Under the pieces are notes generated by a model. The model had not been told where the DNA came from. It did not search any database and saw only the letters and a list, made by a program, of their open reading frames with translations. Shown piece after piece: positions 42,455-53,294 of a DNA stretch of 64,000 nt; within the stretch, counting starts at the first letter, position 1; every line of letters begins with the position of its first letter. The translations under genes were made by a program, and so were the position numbers. The stretch is from Polaromonas glacialis (GTDB lineage: Bacteria > Pseudomonadota > Gammaproteobacteria > Burkholderiales > Burkholderiaceae_C), in NCBI RefSeq assembly GCF_000709345.1, contig NZ_KL448323.1, positions 1,644,912 to 1,708,911 of the forward strand, read 5' to 3'.

Positions 42455-43627
42455 ATGAAAATCAAATCAGTTCGCGCGCGGGTCTTTGAATGGAAGGGCA
42501 AGACCGTTCCGCCCCAGGGCAACTTCTGCTCCAACGCCATGGACCTGGTGTATTCCAACACCGAGTCCATGAGCACCTTCCGTTTCCATTCGTGGACCGT
42601 GGTCGAGATCGAGACCGACGACGGCATCATCGGCCTGGGCAACGTGGCGCTGGCGCCAGCAATTGCCAAGGCGATCATTGACCAGTACCTCACGCCGCTG
42701 GTGCTGGGCCAGGACCCTTGGGACTACGAATACCTGTGGCAGCGCATGTACCGCGCCACCCACGCCTGGGGCCGCAAGGGCGTGACCATGGCGGCGATTT
42801 CGGCGATTGACCTGGCGATCTGGGACATCCTGGGCAAGTCGGTGGGCAAGCCGGTGTTCAAACTGCTGGGCGGCCGCACCAAGGAAAAAATCCCGGTCTA
42901 TTATTCCAAGCTCTACCGCACCAACCTCGATGAAATGCAGGCCGAGGCGCAAAAGTACAAGGACGAGGGCTTCACCGCCTTCAAGATGCGCTTTGGCTAC
43001 GGCCCGGCGCACCTGCAAAAGGGCGTGGCGGAAAACCTCAAGTCGGTCGAGGCGATCCGCGAGGTCATCGGCTACGACAACGATTTGATGCTCGAGTGCT
43101 ACATGGGCTGGAACCTGGAATACGCCAGGCGCATGCTGCCCAAGCTGGAAAAGTTCGAGCCGCGCTGGCTGGAGGAACCGGTGATTGCCGACGACATCGA
43201 CGGCTACGCCGAACTCAACCAGTTGTCCAGCATCCCGATATCGGGCGGCGAACATGAGTTCAGCCTCTACGGCTTCAAGCAGTTGCTGGACAAAAAAGCC
43301 GTGTCGGTGGTGCAGTACGACACCAACCGCGTCGGCGGCATCACGGCGGCGCACAAGATCAATGCGCTGTGCGAGGCCTACAGCGTGCCGGTCATTCCGC
43401 ATGCCGGCCAGATGCACAACTACCACCTGACCATGAGCACGCTGGCTTCGCCAATGAGCGAGTATTTCCCGATGTTCGATGTCGAAGTGGGCAACGAACT
43501 GTTCTATTACATCTTCGACGGCGAGCCGGTCGCCGAGAACGGCTTCGTGCAGCTTGACGACGACAAGCCCGGCCTGGGCTTGACGATGAAGACCGAGTTT
43601 CTGGACCAGTTCAACATCATCGAGTGA
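42455..43627 (+). CDS. Enolase-superfamily sugar acid dehydratase (rhamnonate/mandelate racemase group)
   Basis: A 390-residue enolase-superfamily enzyme. The barrel's Mg ligands are E214 (MLECYMGWN), E240 (RWLEEPV) and E266 (SGGEHEF). The general acid-base pair is D289 (DTNRVGG) with H316 ([11 protein letters not shown]), as in L-rhamnonate dehydratase and relatives. The N-terminal capping domain (about 1-125) is complete and includes [20 protein letters not shown]. It probably dehydrates an aldonic acid to a 2-keto-3-deoxy acid. The substrate is not readable from sequence; the next gene suggests a pentonate. Confidence 0.87.
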   Translation: MKIKSVRARVFEWKGKTVPPQGNFCSNAMDLVYSNTESMSTFRFHSWTVVEIETDDGIIGLGNVALAPAIAKAIIDQYLTPLVLGQDPWDYEYLWQRMYRATHAWGRKGVTMAAISAIDLAIWDILGKSVGKPVFKLLGGRTKEKIPVYYSKLYRTNLDEMQAEAQKYKDEGFTAFKMRFGYGPAHLQKGVAENLKSVEAIREVIGYDNDLMLECYMGWNLEYARRMLPKLEKFEPRWLEEPVIADDIDGYAELNQLSSIPISGGEHEFSLYGFKQLLDKKAVSVVQYDTNRVGGITAAHKINALCEAYSVPVIPHAGQMHNYHLTMSTLASPMSEYFPMFDVEVGNELFYYIFDGEPVAENGFVQLDDDKPGLGLTMKTEFLDQFNIIE

Positions 43628-43629
43628 GC

Positions 43630-44547
43630 ATGCACGCACGCTACAAGGGCGTATTCCCGGTGGTGCCCACCACCTTCACCGAGTCAGGTGAACTTGACCT
43701 GCCCAGCCAGCTGCGCTGCGTGGATTTCATGATTGACGCAGGCTCGACCGGGCTGTGCATCCTGGCGAACTTCTCGGAACAATTCCTGCTGTCGGACGAC
43801 GAGCGCAAGGTGCTGACCGCCGCCATCCTCAAGCATGTGGCCGGCCGGGTGCCGGTGATCGTGACGACCACGCATTTCGGCACCCAGGTCTGCGCCGAGC
43901 GCAGCCGGAGCGCGCAGGACATGGGCGCGGCCATGGTGATGGTCATGCCGCCCTACCATGGCGCCACCTTGCGGGCGAGCGAGGAAAAGATTTACGAGTT
44001 CTACGCCGCGCTGTCCGACGCCATCGACATTCCCATCATGATCCAGGATGCTCCGATGAGCGGCACGCCGCTGTCGGTGACTTTCCTGGCGCGCATGGCC
44101 CGTGAAATCGAGCAGGTGTCGTACTTCAAGATCGAGACCGCCGGCGCCGCGTCCAAACTGCGCGAGCTTATCCGCCTGGGCGGAGATGCGATTGAAGGCC
44201 CGTGGGACGGCGAGGAAGCCATCACGCTGCTGCCCGACCTGGACGCCGGCGCGACCGGCGCGATGACGGGCGGCGGCTACCCCGACGGCATCCGCCTGAT
44301 CATGGATGCGTACACCGCCGGCAACCGCGAGGAAGCCGTTGCCCAGTACACGCGCTGGCTTCCGCTCATCAACTACGAAAACCGCCAGGGCGGCATCCTG
44401 ACCGCCAAGGCGCTGATGAAAGCAGGCGGCGTGATTGACTGCGAAGCGCCCCGCCATCCATTCCCGGTCATGCACCCCGAGGTGCGCAAGGGCCTGCTGG
44501 AGACCGCGCGCAGGCTCGACCCGATGGTCCTGCACTGGGGAGAATGA
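43630..44547 (+). CDS. L-2-keto-3-deoxyarabonate dehydratase-like protein (DHDPS/NAL superfamily)
   Basis: A 305-residue TIM-barrel class I aldolase-superfamily protein. The Schiff-base lysine is K167 in EQVSYFKIETAG. VFPVVPTTFTESGELDL at the start, LCILANFSEQFLLSDDER, and DAIEGPWDGEEAITLL closely resemble, from memory, Azospirillum L-KDA dehydratase, which makes alpha-ketoglutarate semialdehyde from L-2-keto-3-deoxyarabonate. ATG at 43630 lies 2 bp after the enolase stop; GTG at 43624 is an alternative. It ends the operon. No semialdehyde dehydrogenase gene follows, so the last step must be encoded elsewhere. Confidence 0.85.
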   Translation: MHARYKGVFPVVPTTFTESGELDLPSQLRCVDFMIDAGSTGLCILANFSEQFLLSDDERKVLTAAILKHVAGRVPVIVTTTHFGTQVCAERSRSAQDMGAAMVMVMPPYHGATLRASEEKIYEFYAALSDAIDIPIMIQDAPMSGTPLSVTFLARMAREIEQVSYFKIETAGAASKLRELIRLGGDAIEGPWDGEEAITLLPDLDAGATGAMTGGGYPDGIRLIMDAYTAGNREEAVAQYTRWLPLINYENRQGGILTAKALMKAGGVIDCEAPRHPFPVMHPEVRKGLLETARRLDPMVLHWGE

Positions 44548-44561
44548 ACGGATAGCGAATC

Positions 44562-44628
44562 GCTATGCATTTAATAGCTATACATGCCCAGCAATGCCGC
44601 GCAAAAGGCTTATTTCATTCAAGAAATA
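44562..44628 (+). repeat. Dispersed palindromic repeat between the sugar-acid operon and glmM
   Basis: GCTATGCATTTAATAGCTAT, CGCGCAAAAGGCTTATTTCA and ATAGC match the family. It separates convergent transcripts. Confidence 0.7.
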
Positions 44629-44644
44629 GCCCGGGCACGCTGGC

Positions 44645-45976
44645 TCAGGACCGTATCGTGTCGGCCACCCGCTCGGCGCAGGCTCTGGCCTGTTCGGCAT
44701 CGCGCGCCTCGACCATCACGCGCAGCAGCGGTTCGGTGCCGCTGGCCCGGATCAGGATGCGGCCAGTGTCGCCCAGTTCGATCCGCACCGCTTCGGTTTG
44801 CGCCGCCAGTTCCGTGCTGTCTTTCCAGTTCTGGCCAGGCTTGAGCCGGACATTGATCAGGATTTGCGGAAACAGCACCACATCCGACAGCAGTTCCGAC
44901 AGCGTCTGCTGGCTGCGCACGCAGGCCTGCAGCACCTGCAGCGCGCTAACCAGGCCGTCGCCGGTGGTGTGCTTGTCCAGCGCCAGCAAGTGGCCGGAGC
45001 CCTCGCCTCCCAGCAGCCAGCCACGCCTGTCCAGTTCTTCAAGCACATAACGGTCGCCCACCCTGGCGCGCACGAACTCGACGCCCTTGGCTTTCAGCGC
45101 CACTTCCACCGCCATGTTGGTCATCAGCGTGCCGACGGTTCCAGGGACGTTCTCGCCCCGGGACAAGCGCTCGTTGACCATCAGGTACAACACCTCGTCG
45201 CCATTGAACAGCCGGCCCTCCGCGTCCACCATCTGCAGGCGGTCGGCATCTCCGTCCAGCGCAATGCCGTAATGCGCCTTGTTGGCGCGCACGGCGGCCA
45301 CCAGTGCGGCCGGATGGGTCGCGCCGAAACCGGCGTTGATGTTGAGGCCATCGGGCGCGCAGCCGATTGCGATCACCTCGGCCCCAAGCTCATGAAACAC
45401 CATGGGCGCAATCTGATAGGCCGCGCCATGCGCGCCATCGACCACGATCTTCAGGCCCTTGAGCGTCAGGTCGCTGGCAAAGGTGCTTTTGCAGAATTCG
45501 ATGTAACGCCCGGCGGCATCGTCAAGCCGGCGGGTTTTGCCCAGTGACGCCGAATCCGCCCAGACCGGCGGCTCGTCGAGCGCGGCTTCCACCGCCGACT
45601 CCCATTCATCGTTGAGCTTGGTGCCCTGGGCGCTGAAAAACTTGATGCCGTTGTCTGCAAAGGGATTGTGGCTGGCGCTGATCACCACGCCCAGGCTGGC
45701 GCGCTGCGCCCGCGTGAGGTAGGCGACGCCGGGCGTGGGCAGCGGCCCGAGCAACACCACGTCAACGCCGGCTGAATTGAAGCCGGACTCCAGCGCGCTT
45801 TCCAGCATGTAGCCCGAAATCCGGGTGTCCTTGCCGATCAGGACGGTTGGGCGCGCCTCGGTCCTGCGCAGCACGCGTCCCACCGCGTGGGCCAGACGAA
45901 GTACGAAATCAGGTGTGATGGGAGCCTGCCCAACCGTGCCGCGGATGCCATCGGTGCCAAAGTATTTTCTTGTCAT
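44645..45976 (-). CDS. glmM: Phosphoglucosamine mutase
   Basis: A 443-residue alpha-D-phosphohexomutase that converts glucosamine-6-phosphate to glucosamine-1-phosphate for UDP-GlcNAc synthesis. The phosphoserine loop is [16 protein letters not shown] with S102. The metal loop is DGDADR at 241-246, the sugar loop is [10 protein letters not shown], and the phosphate-binding loop is [12 protein letters not shown] near the C-terminus. ATG at 45976 gives the canonical [13 protein letters not shown] start. It lies downstream of folP with a 146-bp gap, the conserved ftsH-folP-glmM order. Confidence 0.97.
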   Translation of the reverse strand: MTRKYFGTDGIRGTVGQAPITPDFVLRLAHAVGRVLRRTEARPTVLIGKDTRISGYMLESALESGFNSAGVDVVLLGPLPTPGVAYLTRAQRASLGVVISASHNPFADNGIKFFSAQGTKLNDEWESAVEAALDEPPVWADSASLGKTRRLDDAAGRYIEFCKSTFASDLTLKGLKIVVDGAHGAAYQIAPMVFHELGAEVIAIGCAPDGLNINAGFGATHPAALVAAVRANKAHYGIALDGDADRLQMVDAEGRLFNGDEVLYLMVNERLSRGENVPGTVGTLMTNMAVEVALKAKGVEFVRARVGDRYVLEELDRRGWLLGGEGSGHLLALDKHTTGDGLVSALQVLQACVRSQQTLSELLSDVVLFPQILINVRLKPGQNWKDSTELAAQTEAVRIELGDTGRILIRASGTEPLLRVMVEARDAEQARACAERVADTIRS

Positions 45977-46122
45977 GAAGTTGATTCTTGAAGTTGTTTT
46001 GCAGTGTTCAGTCAGGGATAGCCACGGCTTTGGACTGATTTTATGGCCGCCTTTTGGGCCTGGACGGTTCGGTTGCCATTTATTGTGCACTGCAACAATC
46101 AGGCGCCCGATGCCTTGGCGTG

Positions 46123-46968
46123 TCAACTGGCGGCTTTCCAGACTTTCAGCGCCTGGACGGTTTCGCGCACGTCATGGACGCGCACGATACGCGCGCCGCG
46201 TTCGACGGCGAGCAAGGCGGCCGCCACGCTGTGCACCATGCGCCCCTCCGGCGAGGCCGTTGCCGGGTCATCGCAGACCGACGCCAGCGATGACTTGCGC
46301 GACCAGCCTGCGAGCAGCGGATAGCCGGCCGCCAGGAATTCACGCTGGCGTGCCAGCAGGGCAAAATTTTGTTCGACGGTTTTGCCAAAACCAATGCCCG
46401 GATCCAGCACGATACGGGATTTTTCGACTCCCAGGGCTTGCAGGTTTTGGGCTGCCTGCTCCAGAAATGAGAGCACCTGAGGAAGCACATCGCCCTGCAT
46501 GGGCGTTGCCTGCATGGTTTGCGGTTCGCGATGCATGTGCATCAGGCAGACACCGCAGGCCGCATGCGCCGCCACGGCCTCAAGTGCGCCAGGCTGGCGC
46601 AGCGCCCAGATGTCATTGATGATGTCGGCGCCCAGATCAAGCACGGCGCGCATGACCTCGGGCTTGTAGGTGTCCACCGAAACCGGGACGCCCAGCGTGA
46701 CCGCATGGCGGACTACCGGCAGCACGCGGGCCAGTTCCTGCGCCAGCGGCACCGGCACGGCGCCAGGACGCGTGGATTCGCCGCCGATGTCCAGCAGGTC
46801 GGCGCCGTCGCGGACCTGCTTTTCACAATGGGCAAACACGGCTGACAAATTGTCCGTGGCGGCGTAGTAGTTTCCGCCATCGGAAAATGAGTCTGGCGTG
46901 GCATTGACAATGCCCATGACGCGGGGTTGCGACAGGTCCAGTTGAAAGCGCGCGGTTTGCCAGATCAC
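46123..46968 (-). CDS. folP: Dihydropteroate synthase
   Basis: A 281-residue TIM-barrel enzyme joining p-aminobenzoate to dihydropterin pyrophosphate, the sulfonamide target. Signature loops are [14 protein letters not shown] (loop 1), [13 protein letters not shown] (loop 2), [20 protein letters not shown] and [14 protein letters not shown]. It is downstream of ftsH across a terminator, in the conserved folate/cell-wall block. Length and start are typical. Confidence 0.96.
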   Translation of the reverse strand: MIWQTARFQLDLSQPRVMGIVNATPDSFSDGGNYYAATDNLSAVFAHCEKQVRDGADLLDIGGESTRPGAVPVPLAQELARVLPVVRHAVTLGVPVSVDTYKPEVMRAVLDLGADIINDIWALRQPGALEAVAAHAACGVCLMHMHREPQTMQATPMQGDVLPQVLSFLEQAAQNLQALGVEKSRIVLDPGIGFGKTVEQNFALLARQREFLAAGYPLLAGWSRKSSLASVCDDPATASPEGRMVHSVAAALLAVERGARIVRVHDVRETVQALKVWKAAS

Positions 46969-47040
46969 AAAAACTCCTTGTCGGTGACGACGGGTCGAAC
47001 GATGGAATAGAGTCGCGCCGGAAACGGCAGGCCCAAAGAA

Positions 47041-47063
47041 AAACCGGGGACTGGCCCCGGTTT
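47041..47063 (-). terminator. Terminator downstream of ftsH
   Basis: AAACCGGGG (47041-47049) pairs with CCCCGGTTT (47055-47063) around ACTGG. Read leftward, the hairpin is followed by a T-rich stretch (TTTTTCTTT), placed 36 bp after the ftsH stop. Confidence 0.75.
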
Positions 47064-47098
47064 CTAGGATGTCTGGCGAATTGAACGAGTCAATTCAA

Positions 47099-49024
47099 TC
47101 AGGCGGCGTTGGGCGCCGGGTCTGTCGTGACCGCAGGGCTGCCGCCACTGGGGCCATTGCCGCCGCTGCCGACGGAAGGATTGCGCGGCGTCCAGTCTTT
47201 CGGAGGACGCGGCTCCTTGCCGGCCATGATGTCGTCCATCTGTTCGACATCAATGGTTTCCCATTCCAGCAAGGCTTTGGCCATCGCGTGCATCTTGTCC
47301 TTGTTGCCTTCGATCAGCTTGCGCGCCAGGTCGTATTGCTGGTCAATGATGCGGCGCACCTCGGTATCGACCTTTTGCAGCGTCGCTTCGCTCATGTTGT
47401 TGGTCTTGGTCACCGACCGGCCCAGGAACACTTCGCCTTCGTTCTCTGCATAGACCATGGGGCCGAGCGCGTCCGTCATGCCGTAGCGCGTGACCATGTC
47501 GCGGGCCAGCGCCGTGGCGCGCTCGAAGTCGTTGCTCGCGCCGGTGGTCATCTGGTTCATGAACACTTCCTCGGCGATGCGGCCACCGAACAGCATGCTG
47601 ATCTGGCTGAGCATGTATTCGCGGTCATAGCTGTAGCGGTCCTGCGCCGGCAGGCTCATCGTGACACCCAGGGCGCGGCCGCGCGGAATGATGGTGACCT
47701 TGTGGACCGGATCGCACTTGGGCAGCATCTTGCCCAGCAGCGCGTGGCCGGACTCGTGGTAAGCCGTGTTGCGTCGCTCTTCCTCGGGCATGACCATGCT
47801 CTTGCGCTCGGGACCCATGAGGATCTTATCCTTGGCCTTTTCAAAGTCCTGCATTTCCACCGTGCGGGCACTGCGGCGCGCGGCCATCAAGGCGGCTTCG
47901 TTGCAGAGATTGGCCAGGTCGGCGCCCGACATGCCGGGCGTGCCGCGTGCGATCACGCTGGGGTTCACGTCCTGGCCGAGCGGAACCTTGCGCATGTGGA
48001 CATTGAGAATCTGCTCGCGACCGCGAATGTCGGGCAGCGTGACATACACCTGGCGGTCAAAACGACCGGGTCGCAGCAAGGCGGCATCCAGAATGTCAGG
48101 ACGGTTGGTGGCAGCCACGACAATCACGCCGACATTGGTTTCAAACCCGTCCATCTCGACCAGCATCTGGTTGAGGGTCTGCTCGCGTTCGTCATTGCCT
48201 CCGCCGACACCGGCGCCACGCTGGCGGCCCACGGCATCGATTTCGTCGATGAAGATGATGCAGGGCGCATTTTTCTTGGCATTGTCGAACATGTCGCGAA
48301 CACGGGCAGCGCCCACGCCGACAAACATTTCAACGAAATCGGATCCGGAAATCGAGAAAAAAGGAACCTTGGCTTCACCGGCGATGCCCTTGGCGAGCAA
48401 TGTTTTACCGGTGCCTGGAGGGCCGACCAGCAACAGGCCGCGCGGAATACGGCCGCCGAGTTTCTGGAACTTGGCCGGGTCTTTCAGGAAATCGACCACT
48501 TCCTTGACTTCTTCCTTCGCCTCGTCGCAGCCTGCCACGTCGGCGAACGTCACGGTGTTGGTCGATTCATCGAGCATGCGCGCCTTGGATTTGCCAAAAC
48601 TGAAGGCACCTCCCTTGCCGCCACCCTGCATTTGCCGCATGAAATACACCCACACGCCAATCAAGAGCAGCATTGGCCCCCAACTGACCAGCAGCGTCAT
48701 GAGCAAGGAGCCTTCTTCACGCGCCTTGACATCGAACTTCACGTCGTTGGCGATCAGGTCGCCAATCAGGCCGCGATCCAAGTAAGTGGCCGTAGTCCGG
48801 ATTTTGCGGTCATCGGTCGTGGTGGCCACGATTTCAGTGCCGCCCTGACCTTCGGCAATGGTTGCCGCCTTGATGCGCTTGCCGCGAACCTCTTCAAGAA
48901 ACTCGGAGTAACCCAAGTAATTGGAGCCGGTGCCGGCCCGTGTGTCGAATTGCTTGAACACGGTGAAAAGCACCATGGCAATGACCAGCCAGATTGCTAC
49001 TTTAGAAAACCACTGATTATTCAA
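47099..49024 (-). CDS. ftsH: ATP-dependent zinc metalloprotease FtsH
   Basis: A 641-residue membrane-bound AAA protease. Two membrane helices (about residues 8-24 and 108-128) flank a small periplasmic domain. The AAA module has Walker A GPPGTGKT (201-208), Walker [13 protein letters not shown], and the second region of homology [19 protein letters not shown]. The zinc protease motif is HESGH at 423-427. No ATG fits: TTG at 49024 (then NNQWFSK) has GGAG 6 bases upstream and gives the standard N-terminus. A longer GTG start at 49066 is less likely. It degrades LpxC, sigma-32 and unassembled membrane proteins in the family's studied members. Confidence 0.96.
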   Translation of the reverse strand: MNNQWFSKVAIWLVIAMVLFTVFKQFDTRAGTGSNYLGYSEFLEEVRGKRIKAATIAEGQGGTEIVATTTDDRKIRTTATYLDRGLIGDLIANDVKFDVKAREEGSLLMTLLVSWGPMLLLIGVWVYFMRQMQGGGKGGAFSFGKSKARMLDESTNTVTFADVAGCDEAKEEVKEVVDFLKDPAKFQKLGGRIPRGLLLVGPPGTGKTLLAKGIAGEAKVPFFSISGSDFVEMFVGVGAARVRDMFDNAKKNAPCIIFIDEIDAVGRQRGAGVGGGNDEREQTLNQMLVEMDGFETNVGVIVVAATNRPDILDAALLRPGRFDRQVYVTLPDIRGREQILNVHMRKVPLGQDVNPSVIARGTPGMSGADLANLCNEAALMAARRSARTVEMQDFEKAKDKILMGPERKSMVMPEEERRNTAYHESGHALLGKMLPKCDPVHKVTIIPRGRALGVTMSLPAQDRYSYDREYMLSQISMLFGGRIAEEVFMNQMTTGASNDFERATALARDMVTRYGMTDALGPMVYAENEGEVFLGRSVTKTNNMSEATLQKVDTEVRRIIDQQYDLARKLIEGNKDKMHAMAKALLEWETIDVEQMDDIMAGKEPRPPKDWTPRNPSVGSGGNGPSGGSPAVTTDPAPNAA

Positions 49025-49159
49025 GGACTGCTCCGATATATGAATCCAAAACCGATTGCATGGCACATGCGCCTCATTTTAGGCGTTTCAAGAGGCTGAA
49101 CCGACGATTAAGGCTTTGCATCCCTTTGCACGGCACGGATTTAAGCGGATATTTCATCT

Positions 49160-49894
49160 TCACGTCACATTTTTCAGGCTCTTGCCCACCAAGAAGGTTT
49201 CAGAGGAATTTGAACGCGAAGCCTTGGGCTTCATGCGCTTGACCACCTTGAAGCTGGCCTGGAAAAGCTTGACCAGATCGTCATAGCCGCTGCCGTGAAA
49301 CAGCTTGACGACCAGCGAGCCATCGGGTTTCATGCGGGACTGGGCAAACTCCACCGCCAGTTCGACGAGATGGGCAATTCGCGCCGCGTCCACCGACTCG
49401 ATGCCGGACAGGTTGGGCGCCATGTCCGAAATCACCAGGTCCACCTTGACGGCGCCCTGCTCCGAGCGCAAGGCCTGCTCTAGTTTTTCCAGCACGTCGG
49501 GTTCCCGAAAGTCGCCCTGGATGAAGGACACGCCTTCGATCGGCTCCATGGGCAACAGGTCCAGCGCGATGATGCGGCCATTGAGCGCCCCCGCGGCGGC
49601 GCCAGTCGGCGAGAGCTTGCGCCGCACATACTGGCTCCAGGCGCCCGGCGTGCTGCCCAGGTCGACCACGCAGTCGCCGGGCTTGACCAGACCCAGTGTT
49701 TCATCCATTTCCTTGAGCTTGAAGGCCGCGCGGGCGCGGTAGCCCTCCTTGCGGGCCTGCTTCACATAGGGGTCGTTGATATGGTCGTGCAGCCACGCCT
49801 TGTTGACTTTTTTACCTTTTGCATCACCCTTGGCGGCGACCTTGGTGGTCGATTTGGGCAGCAGTTTGTGATCTGACTTGGCATTTACTTTCAT
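49160..49894 (-). CDS. rlmE: 23S rRNA 2'-O-methyltransferase RlmE (FtsJ/RrmJ)
   Basis: A 244-residue SAM-dependent enzyme that methylates U2552 of 23S rRNA. The SAM motif is [15 protein letters not shown]. The catalytic K-D-K-E residues are visible in [32 protein letters not shown] and [12 protein letters not shown] at 49894 is preferred; the upstream frame overlaps the divergent yhbY. A Lys-rich ~30-residue N-terminus precedes [14 protein letters not shown]. It is first in the leftward rlmE-ftsH pair. Confidence 0.96.
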   Translation of the reverse strand: MKVNAKSDHKLLPKSTTKVAAKGDAKGKKVNKAWLHDHINDPYVKQARKEGYRARAAFKLKEMDETLGLVKPGDCVVDLGSTPGAWSQYVRRKLSPTGAAAGALNGRIIALDLLPMEPIEGVSFIQGDFREPDVLEKLEQALRSEQGAVKVDLVISDMAPNLSGIESVDAARIAHLVELAVEFAQSRMKPDGSLVVKLFHGSGYDDLVKLFQASFKVVKRMKPKASRSNSSETFLVGKSLKNVT

Positions 49895-49934
49895 GGGCCT
49901 ATTGTCGTCTTCCCGACACCACCGATAATTGCGC

Positions 49935-50411
49935 ATGGCTCAAATACAACTTACCCCTGCCCAGCGCAAAGACCACCGCGCTGAAGCGCACCATCTCAAT
50001 GCCGTCGTGATGATCGGCTCCGACGGCCTCACCGACAACGTGAAAAAGGAAATCGACGCCGCCTTGAGCGCCCATGGCCTGATCAAGGTACGGGTCCAGT
50101 CCGACGACCGCGCAGGCCGCGAAGACATGTTCCGCTCACTGGCCGAGGAACTCGACGCCGCGCCCATCCAGCACATCGGCAAGCTGCTGGTGTTCTGGCG
50201 GCCGGTTCCCGAAAAGGAGAAAAAAGTCAGCGAAGACCGCATGGCCGGCCCGCGCGATGTCAAGGTCCTCAAGAACAGCTCGCGCTACGGCCAGCGGCCG
50301 GAAGTCAAGACCCTGCGCGTGCTCGGTAACCAGCGCCTCACCCCGGGCGGCAGCGTCAAGCGCGCCAAGCCCAGGCAGCAGGTCAGCGTCAAGAAACGCT
50401 CGCAAGACTGA
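49935..50411 (+). CDS. yhbY: YhbY family CRM-domain RNA-binding protein
   Basis: A 158-residue protein. The first ~95 residues form the CRM/YhbY fold that binds pre-50S ribosomes, with [36 protein letters not shown] and [10 protein letters not shown]. The last ~60 residues are a basic tail ([17 protein letters not shown]) beyond the 97-residue E. coli protein. It is divergent from rlmE with 40 bp between start codons, the conserved arrangement. A terminator follows. Confidence 0.93.
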   Translation: MAQIQLTPAQRKDHRAEAHHLNAVVMIGSDGLTDNVKKEIDAALSAHGLIKVRVQSDDRAGREDMFRSLAEELDAAPIQHIGKLLVFWRPVPEKEKKVSEDRMAGPRDVKVLKNSSRYGQRPEVKTLRVLGNQRLTPGGSVKRAKPRQQVSVKKRSQD

Positions 50412-50428
50412 ACTGGCTCCAAGACCTC

Positions 50429-50452
50429 AACCGACCTCGCTGGTCGGTTTTG
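50429..50452 (+). terminator. Terminator downstream of yhbY
   Basis: AACCGACC (50429-50436) pairs with GGTCGGTT (50442-50449) and is followed by TT and a T-rich stretch, 17 bp after the yhbY stop. Confidence 0.75.
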
Positions 50453-50518
50453 CGTTTTCATGACCAAAAACACGCCGGCAGCCTTTAGATTTAACCCACC
50501 CGCCCACAGCTAGACCTG

Positions 50519-52570
50519 ATGACCAATCCACTCCTCGATTTCTCCGACCTACCCCTGTTTGACCAGATCCTGCCCGAGCACGTTGGCCCGGCGATGGACG
50601 ACTTGCTCGCCAAGGCTGAAACGGCGCTGGCGCAGGTCACGGCCGCCGACTTTGCGGCGACCTGGAGCGGCATTGCCGGCGTGCTCGACGTGGCGACCGA
50701 AAACCTGGGCCGCGCCTGGGGCGCCGTCAGCCACCTCAACAGCGTGGCGGACACGCCCGAGCTGCGTGCCGCCTACAACGCCGCCCTGCCCCGCGTCACC
50801 GAATTCTGGACCCGCCTGGGTGCCGACGAACGCCTGTATGCCAAGTACAAGGCCATCGACGTGGCCAGCCTGAACGACGAGCAGCGCCAGGCGCACAAGA
50901 ACGCCATCCGCAACTTTGTGCTCTCGGGTGCCGAACTGTCGGGTGCCGCCAAGGAGCGATTCGCGCAAATCCAGGAGCGACAGGCCGAACTCAGCCAGAA
51001 ATTCAGCGAAAACTCGCTCGACGCCACCGATGTCTTTGCCTACTACGCCACTGATGACGAAGTGGCTGGCATTCCAGAAGACGTGCTTGAAACCGCCAAG
51101 GCGCAGGCCGAAGCCGAAGGCAAGGCCGGCTACCGGCTCAGCCTGAAAATGCCCAGCTACCTGCCAGTGATGCAGTTCGCCGAAAGCAGCGCCTTGCGCG
51201 AAAAGCTCTACAAGGCCTACACCACGCGTGCCAGCGACCAGGCGCCGGCCGAATTCAGCCAGTTCGACAACAGCGCCGTGATGCGCGAGATCCTGGCCTT
51301 GCGCCAGGAAGAATCCCGACTACTGGGCTACCAGAATTTCGGCGAAGTCTCGGTGGTGGCCAAGATGGCCAAGTCACCTGAAGAAGTCGTGACCTTCCTG
51401 CGCGACCTGGCCCGGCGCGCCCGGCCCTATGCAGAAAAGGACATTGCCGACCTGCGCAGGTTCGCGGAAGAGAAACTCAACCAGACCGACCCCCAGCCCT
51501 GGGACTATGCCTACATCGGCGAAAAGCTCAAGGAAGCGCGCTACGCCTTCAGCGAGCAGGAAGTCAAGCAGTACTTCACCGCGCCCAAGGTGCTGGCGGG
51601 CCTGTTCACTATTGTCGAAACCCTGTTCGAGGTGCAGATTCGCGAGGATTCAGCGCCGGTCTGGAAACCCGGCGTGGCTTTTTACCGCATCGAGCGCGAC
51701 GGCCAGCTGGTCGGCCAGTTCTACCTTGACCAGCCGGCACGCACCGGCAAACGCGGCGGCGCCTGGATGGACGATGTGCGCGCCCGCTGGTTGCGCCCCG
51801 ACACCGGCAAGCTGCAAACGCCGGTGGCGCACCTGGTCTGCAATTTCGCCGAAGGCGCGGGCGGCAAGCCGGCCCTGCTGACACACGACAACGTCACCAC
51901 GCTGTTTCACGAATTCGGCCACGGCCTGCACCACATGCTCACGCAGGTCAACGAACACGATGTCTCGGGCATCAGCGGCGTCGAATGGGATGCGGTCGAG
52001 CTGCCAAGCCAGTTCATGGAAAACTTCTGCTGGGAGTGGGAAGTGCTCAGGCAGATGACGGCGCATGTCGAGACCGGCGAGCCGCTACCGCGCGCGTTGT
52101 TCGACAAGATGCTGGCTGCCAAGAACTTCCAGAGCGGCATGCAGACGCTGCGCCAGGTCGAGTTCTCGCTGTTCGACATGCTGCTGCACACCTCGCACAA
52201 CCCCGAAGAAGACCTGATGGGCCTGCTCAACGAGGTGCGCCGCGAAGTGGCTGTGATTTCCGCCCCGGCCTACAGCCGCACGGCGCACACCTTCAGCCAT
52301 ATTTTTTCCGGCGGCTACGCGGCCGGCTACTACAGCTACAAGTGGGCTGAAGTGCTGTCGGCCGACGCCTATGCGGCCTTTGAAGAAACCGCAGCCGCCA
52401 ACGACGAAGCCGGAAGCGACAAATCGACGGTCAGCGTGCAAGCCGGCAGGAAATACCGCACGGCCATCCTGGAAGCCGGCGGAAGCCGTCCGGCCATGGA
52501 ATCGTTCAAGGCTTTTCGGGGCCGCGAACCTTCACTTGACGCCTTGCTGCGCCATCAGGGCATGGCTTGA
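50519..52570 (+). CDS. prlC: Oligopeptidase A (M3 family)
   Basis: A 683-residue cytoplasmic zinc metallopeptidase that degrades short peptides, including cleaved signal peptides. The zinc site HEFGH is at about 464-468 in TTLFHEFGHGLHHML, with the third ligand in the following VEWDAVELPSQFMENFCWE helix. The N-terminus LPLFDQILPEHVGPAMDDLL and the C-terminal IFSGGYAAGYYSYKWAEVLS are typical of M3A enzymes. It stands alone and is followed by an exported glutaredoxin-like gene after 40 bp. Confidence 0.96.
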   Translation: MTNPLLDFSDLPLFDQILPEHVGPAMDDLLAKAETALAQVTAADFAATWSGIAGVLDVATENLGRAWGAVSHLNSVADTPELRAAYNAALPRVTEFWTRLGADERLYAKYKAIDVASLNDEQRQAHKNAIRNFVLSGAELSGAAKERFAQIQERQAELSQKFSENSLDATDVFAYYATDDEVAGIPEDVLETAKAQAEAEGKAGYRLSLKMPSYLPVMQFAESSALREKLYKAYTTRASDQAPAEFSQFDNSAVMREILALRQEESRLLGYQNFGEVSVVAKMAKSPEEVVTFLRDLARRARPYAEKDIADLRRFAEEKLNQTDPQPWDYAYIGEKLKEARYAFSEQEVKQYFTAPKVLAGLFTIVETLFEVQIREDSAPVWKPGVAFYRIERDGQLVGQFYLDQPARTGKRGGAWMDDVRARWLRPDTGKLQTPVAHLVCNFAEGAGGKPALLTHDNVTTLFHEFGHGLHHMLTQVNEHDVSGISGVEWDAVELPSQFMENFCWEWEVLRQMTAHVETGEPLPRALFDKMLAAKNFQSGMQTLRQVEFSLFDMLLHTSHNPEEDLMGLLNEVRREVAVISAPAYSRTAHTFSHIFSGGYAAGYYSYKWAEVLSADAYAAFEETAAANDEAGSDKSTVSVQAGRKYRTAILEAGGSRPAMESFKAFRGREPSLDALLRHQGMA

Positions 52571-52610
52571 GCCGCATGCTGAACATGCTTGGCAGAACCG
52601 GACCGACCCC

Positions 52611-53294
52611 ATGAAATCAAGAGCATTGTGTTTTTCTGCATCCAGGGCATTGCTGGCGCTGGTGCTGGCAGCCGGTGCCGTGACTGCATTGCAGGCGCAG
52701 GCCCAGCAGGTTTACCGCATCGTCGGACCCGATGGCAAGGTGACATTTTCCGACCGGCTGCCGTCCGTCCCGGTCAACGGCGCCAAAGTCAGCGAAGACA
52801 GTGCCGACACGCCAGGCGGCGCTGCCGTCGCGGCCGGCCTGCCGTTCGAACTCCGCCAGGTGGCGCTCAAATACCCGGTAGTTTTGTACACCGGCGACAA
52901 CTGCGCACCCTGCGGCGCGGGCCGCTCGCTACTGACCAGCCGGGGCGTCCCGTTCAGCGAAAAGACCGTCAGGACGGCCGCCGACACCGAAGCGCTGCAG
53001 CGCCTGAGCGGTGAAGCGTCACTGCCCTTCCTGACCATTGGCAGCCAGCAGCTCAAGGGCTTTTCGGATGCGGAATGGACCCAGTTCCTGAACGCCGCCG
53101 GCTATCCGAAGTCGTCAACCTTGCTGTCCGGCTACCGAATGCCTGCGCCAGTGCCATTGGTAACGGCTGCGACTTTACCGGCAGCGCCCCCTTCTGGCGA
53201 AGGCAACGCGCCGAAAGCGGCAGTGAAAACCCCTGCCGCACGTCCGGTACAGACACCCGCCGACAGCAGCAACCCGGCCGGCATCAAATTCTGA
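52611..53294 (+). CDS. Exported DUF4124/glutaredoxin-like protein
   Basis: A 227-residue protein with a signal peptide (about residues 1-30, LALVLAAGAVTALQAQA). A DUF4124 segment (QQVYRIVGPDGKVTFSDRLP) follows, then a glutaredoxin-fold domain (about 85-160) with a CxxC at C98 and C101 (GDNCAPCGAG) and the cis-Pro loop ASLPFLTIG. A Pro/Ala-rich tail completes it. The arrangement suggests a periplasmic thiol-disulfide protein. The partner is unknown, and its co-direction with prlC may only reflect read-through. Confidence 0.82.
   Translation: MKSRALCFSASRALLALVLAAGAVTALQAQAQQVYRIVGPDGKVTFSDRLPSVPVNGAKVSEDSADTPGGAAVAAGLPFELRQVALKYPVVLYTGDNCAPCGAGRSLLTSRGVPFSEKTVRTAADTEALQRLSGEASLPFLTIGSQQLKGFSDAEWTQFLNAAGYPKSSTLLSGYRMPAPVPLVTAATLPAAPPSGEGNAPKAAVKTPAARPVQTPADSSNPAGIKF

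Noticed and set aside
47069..49099. 676-codon open frame antisense to ftsH
   Set aside because: Entirely opposite an unambiguous ftsH with all AAA and protease motifs; no family sequence in the antisense product.
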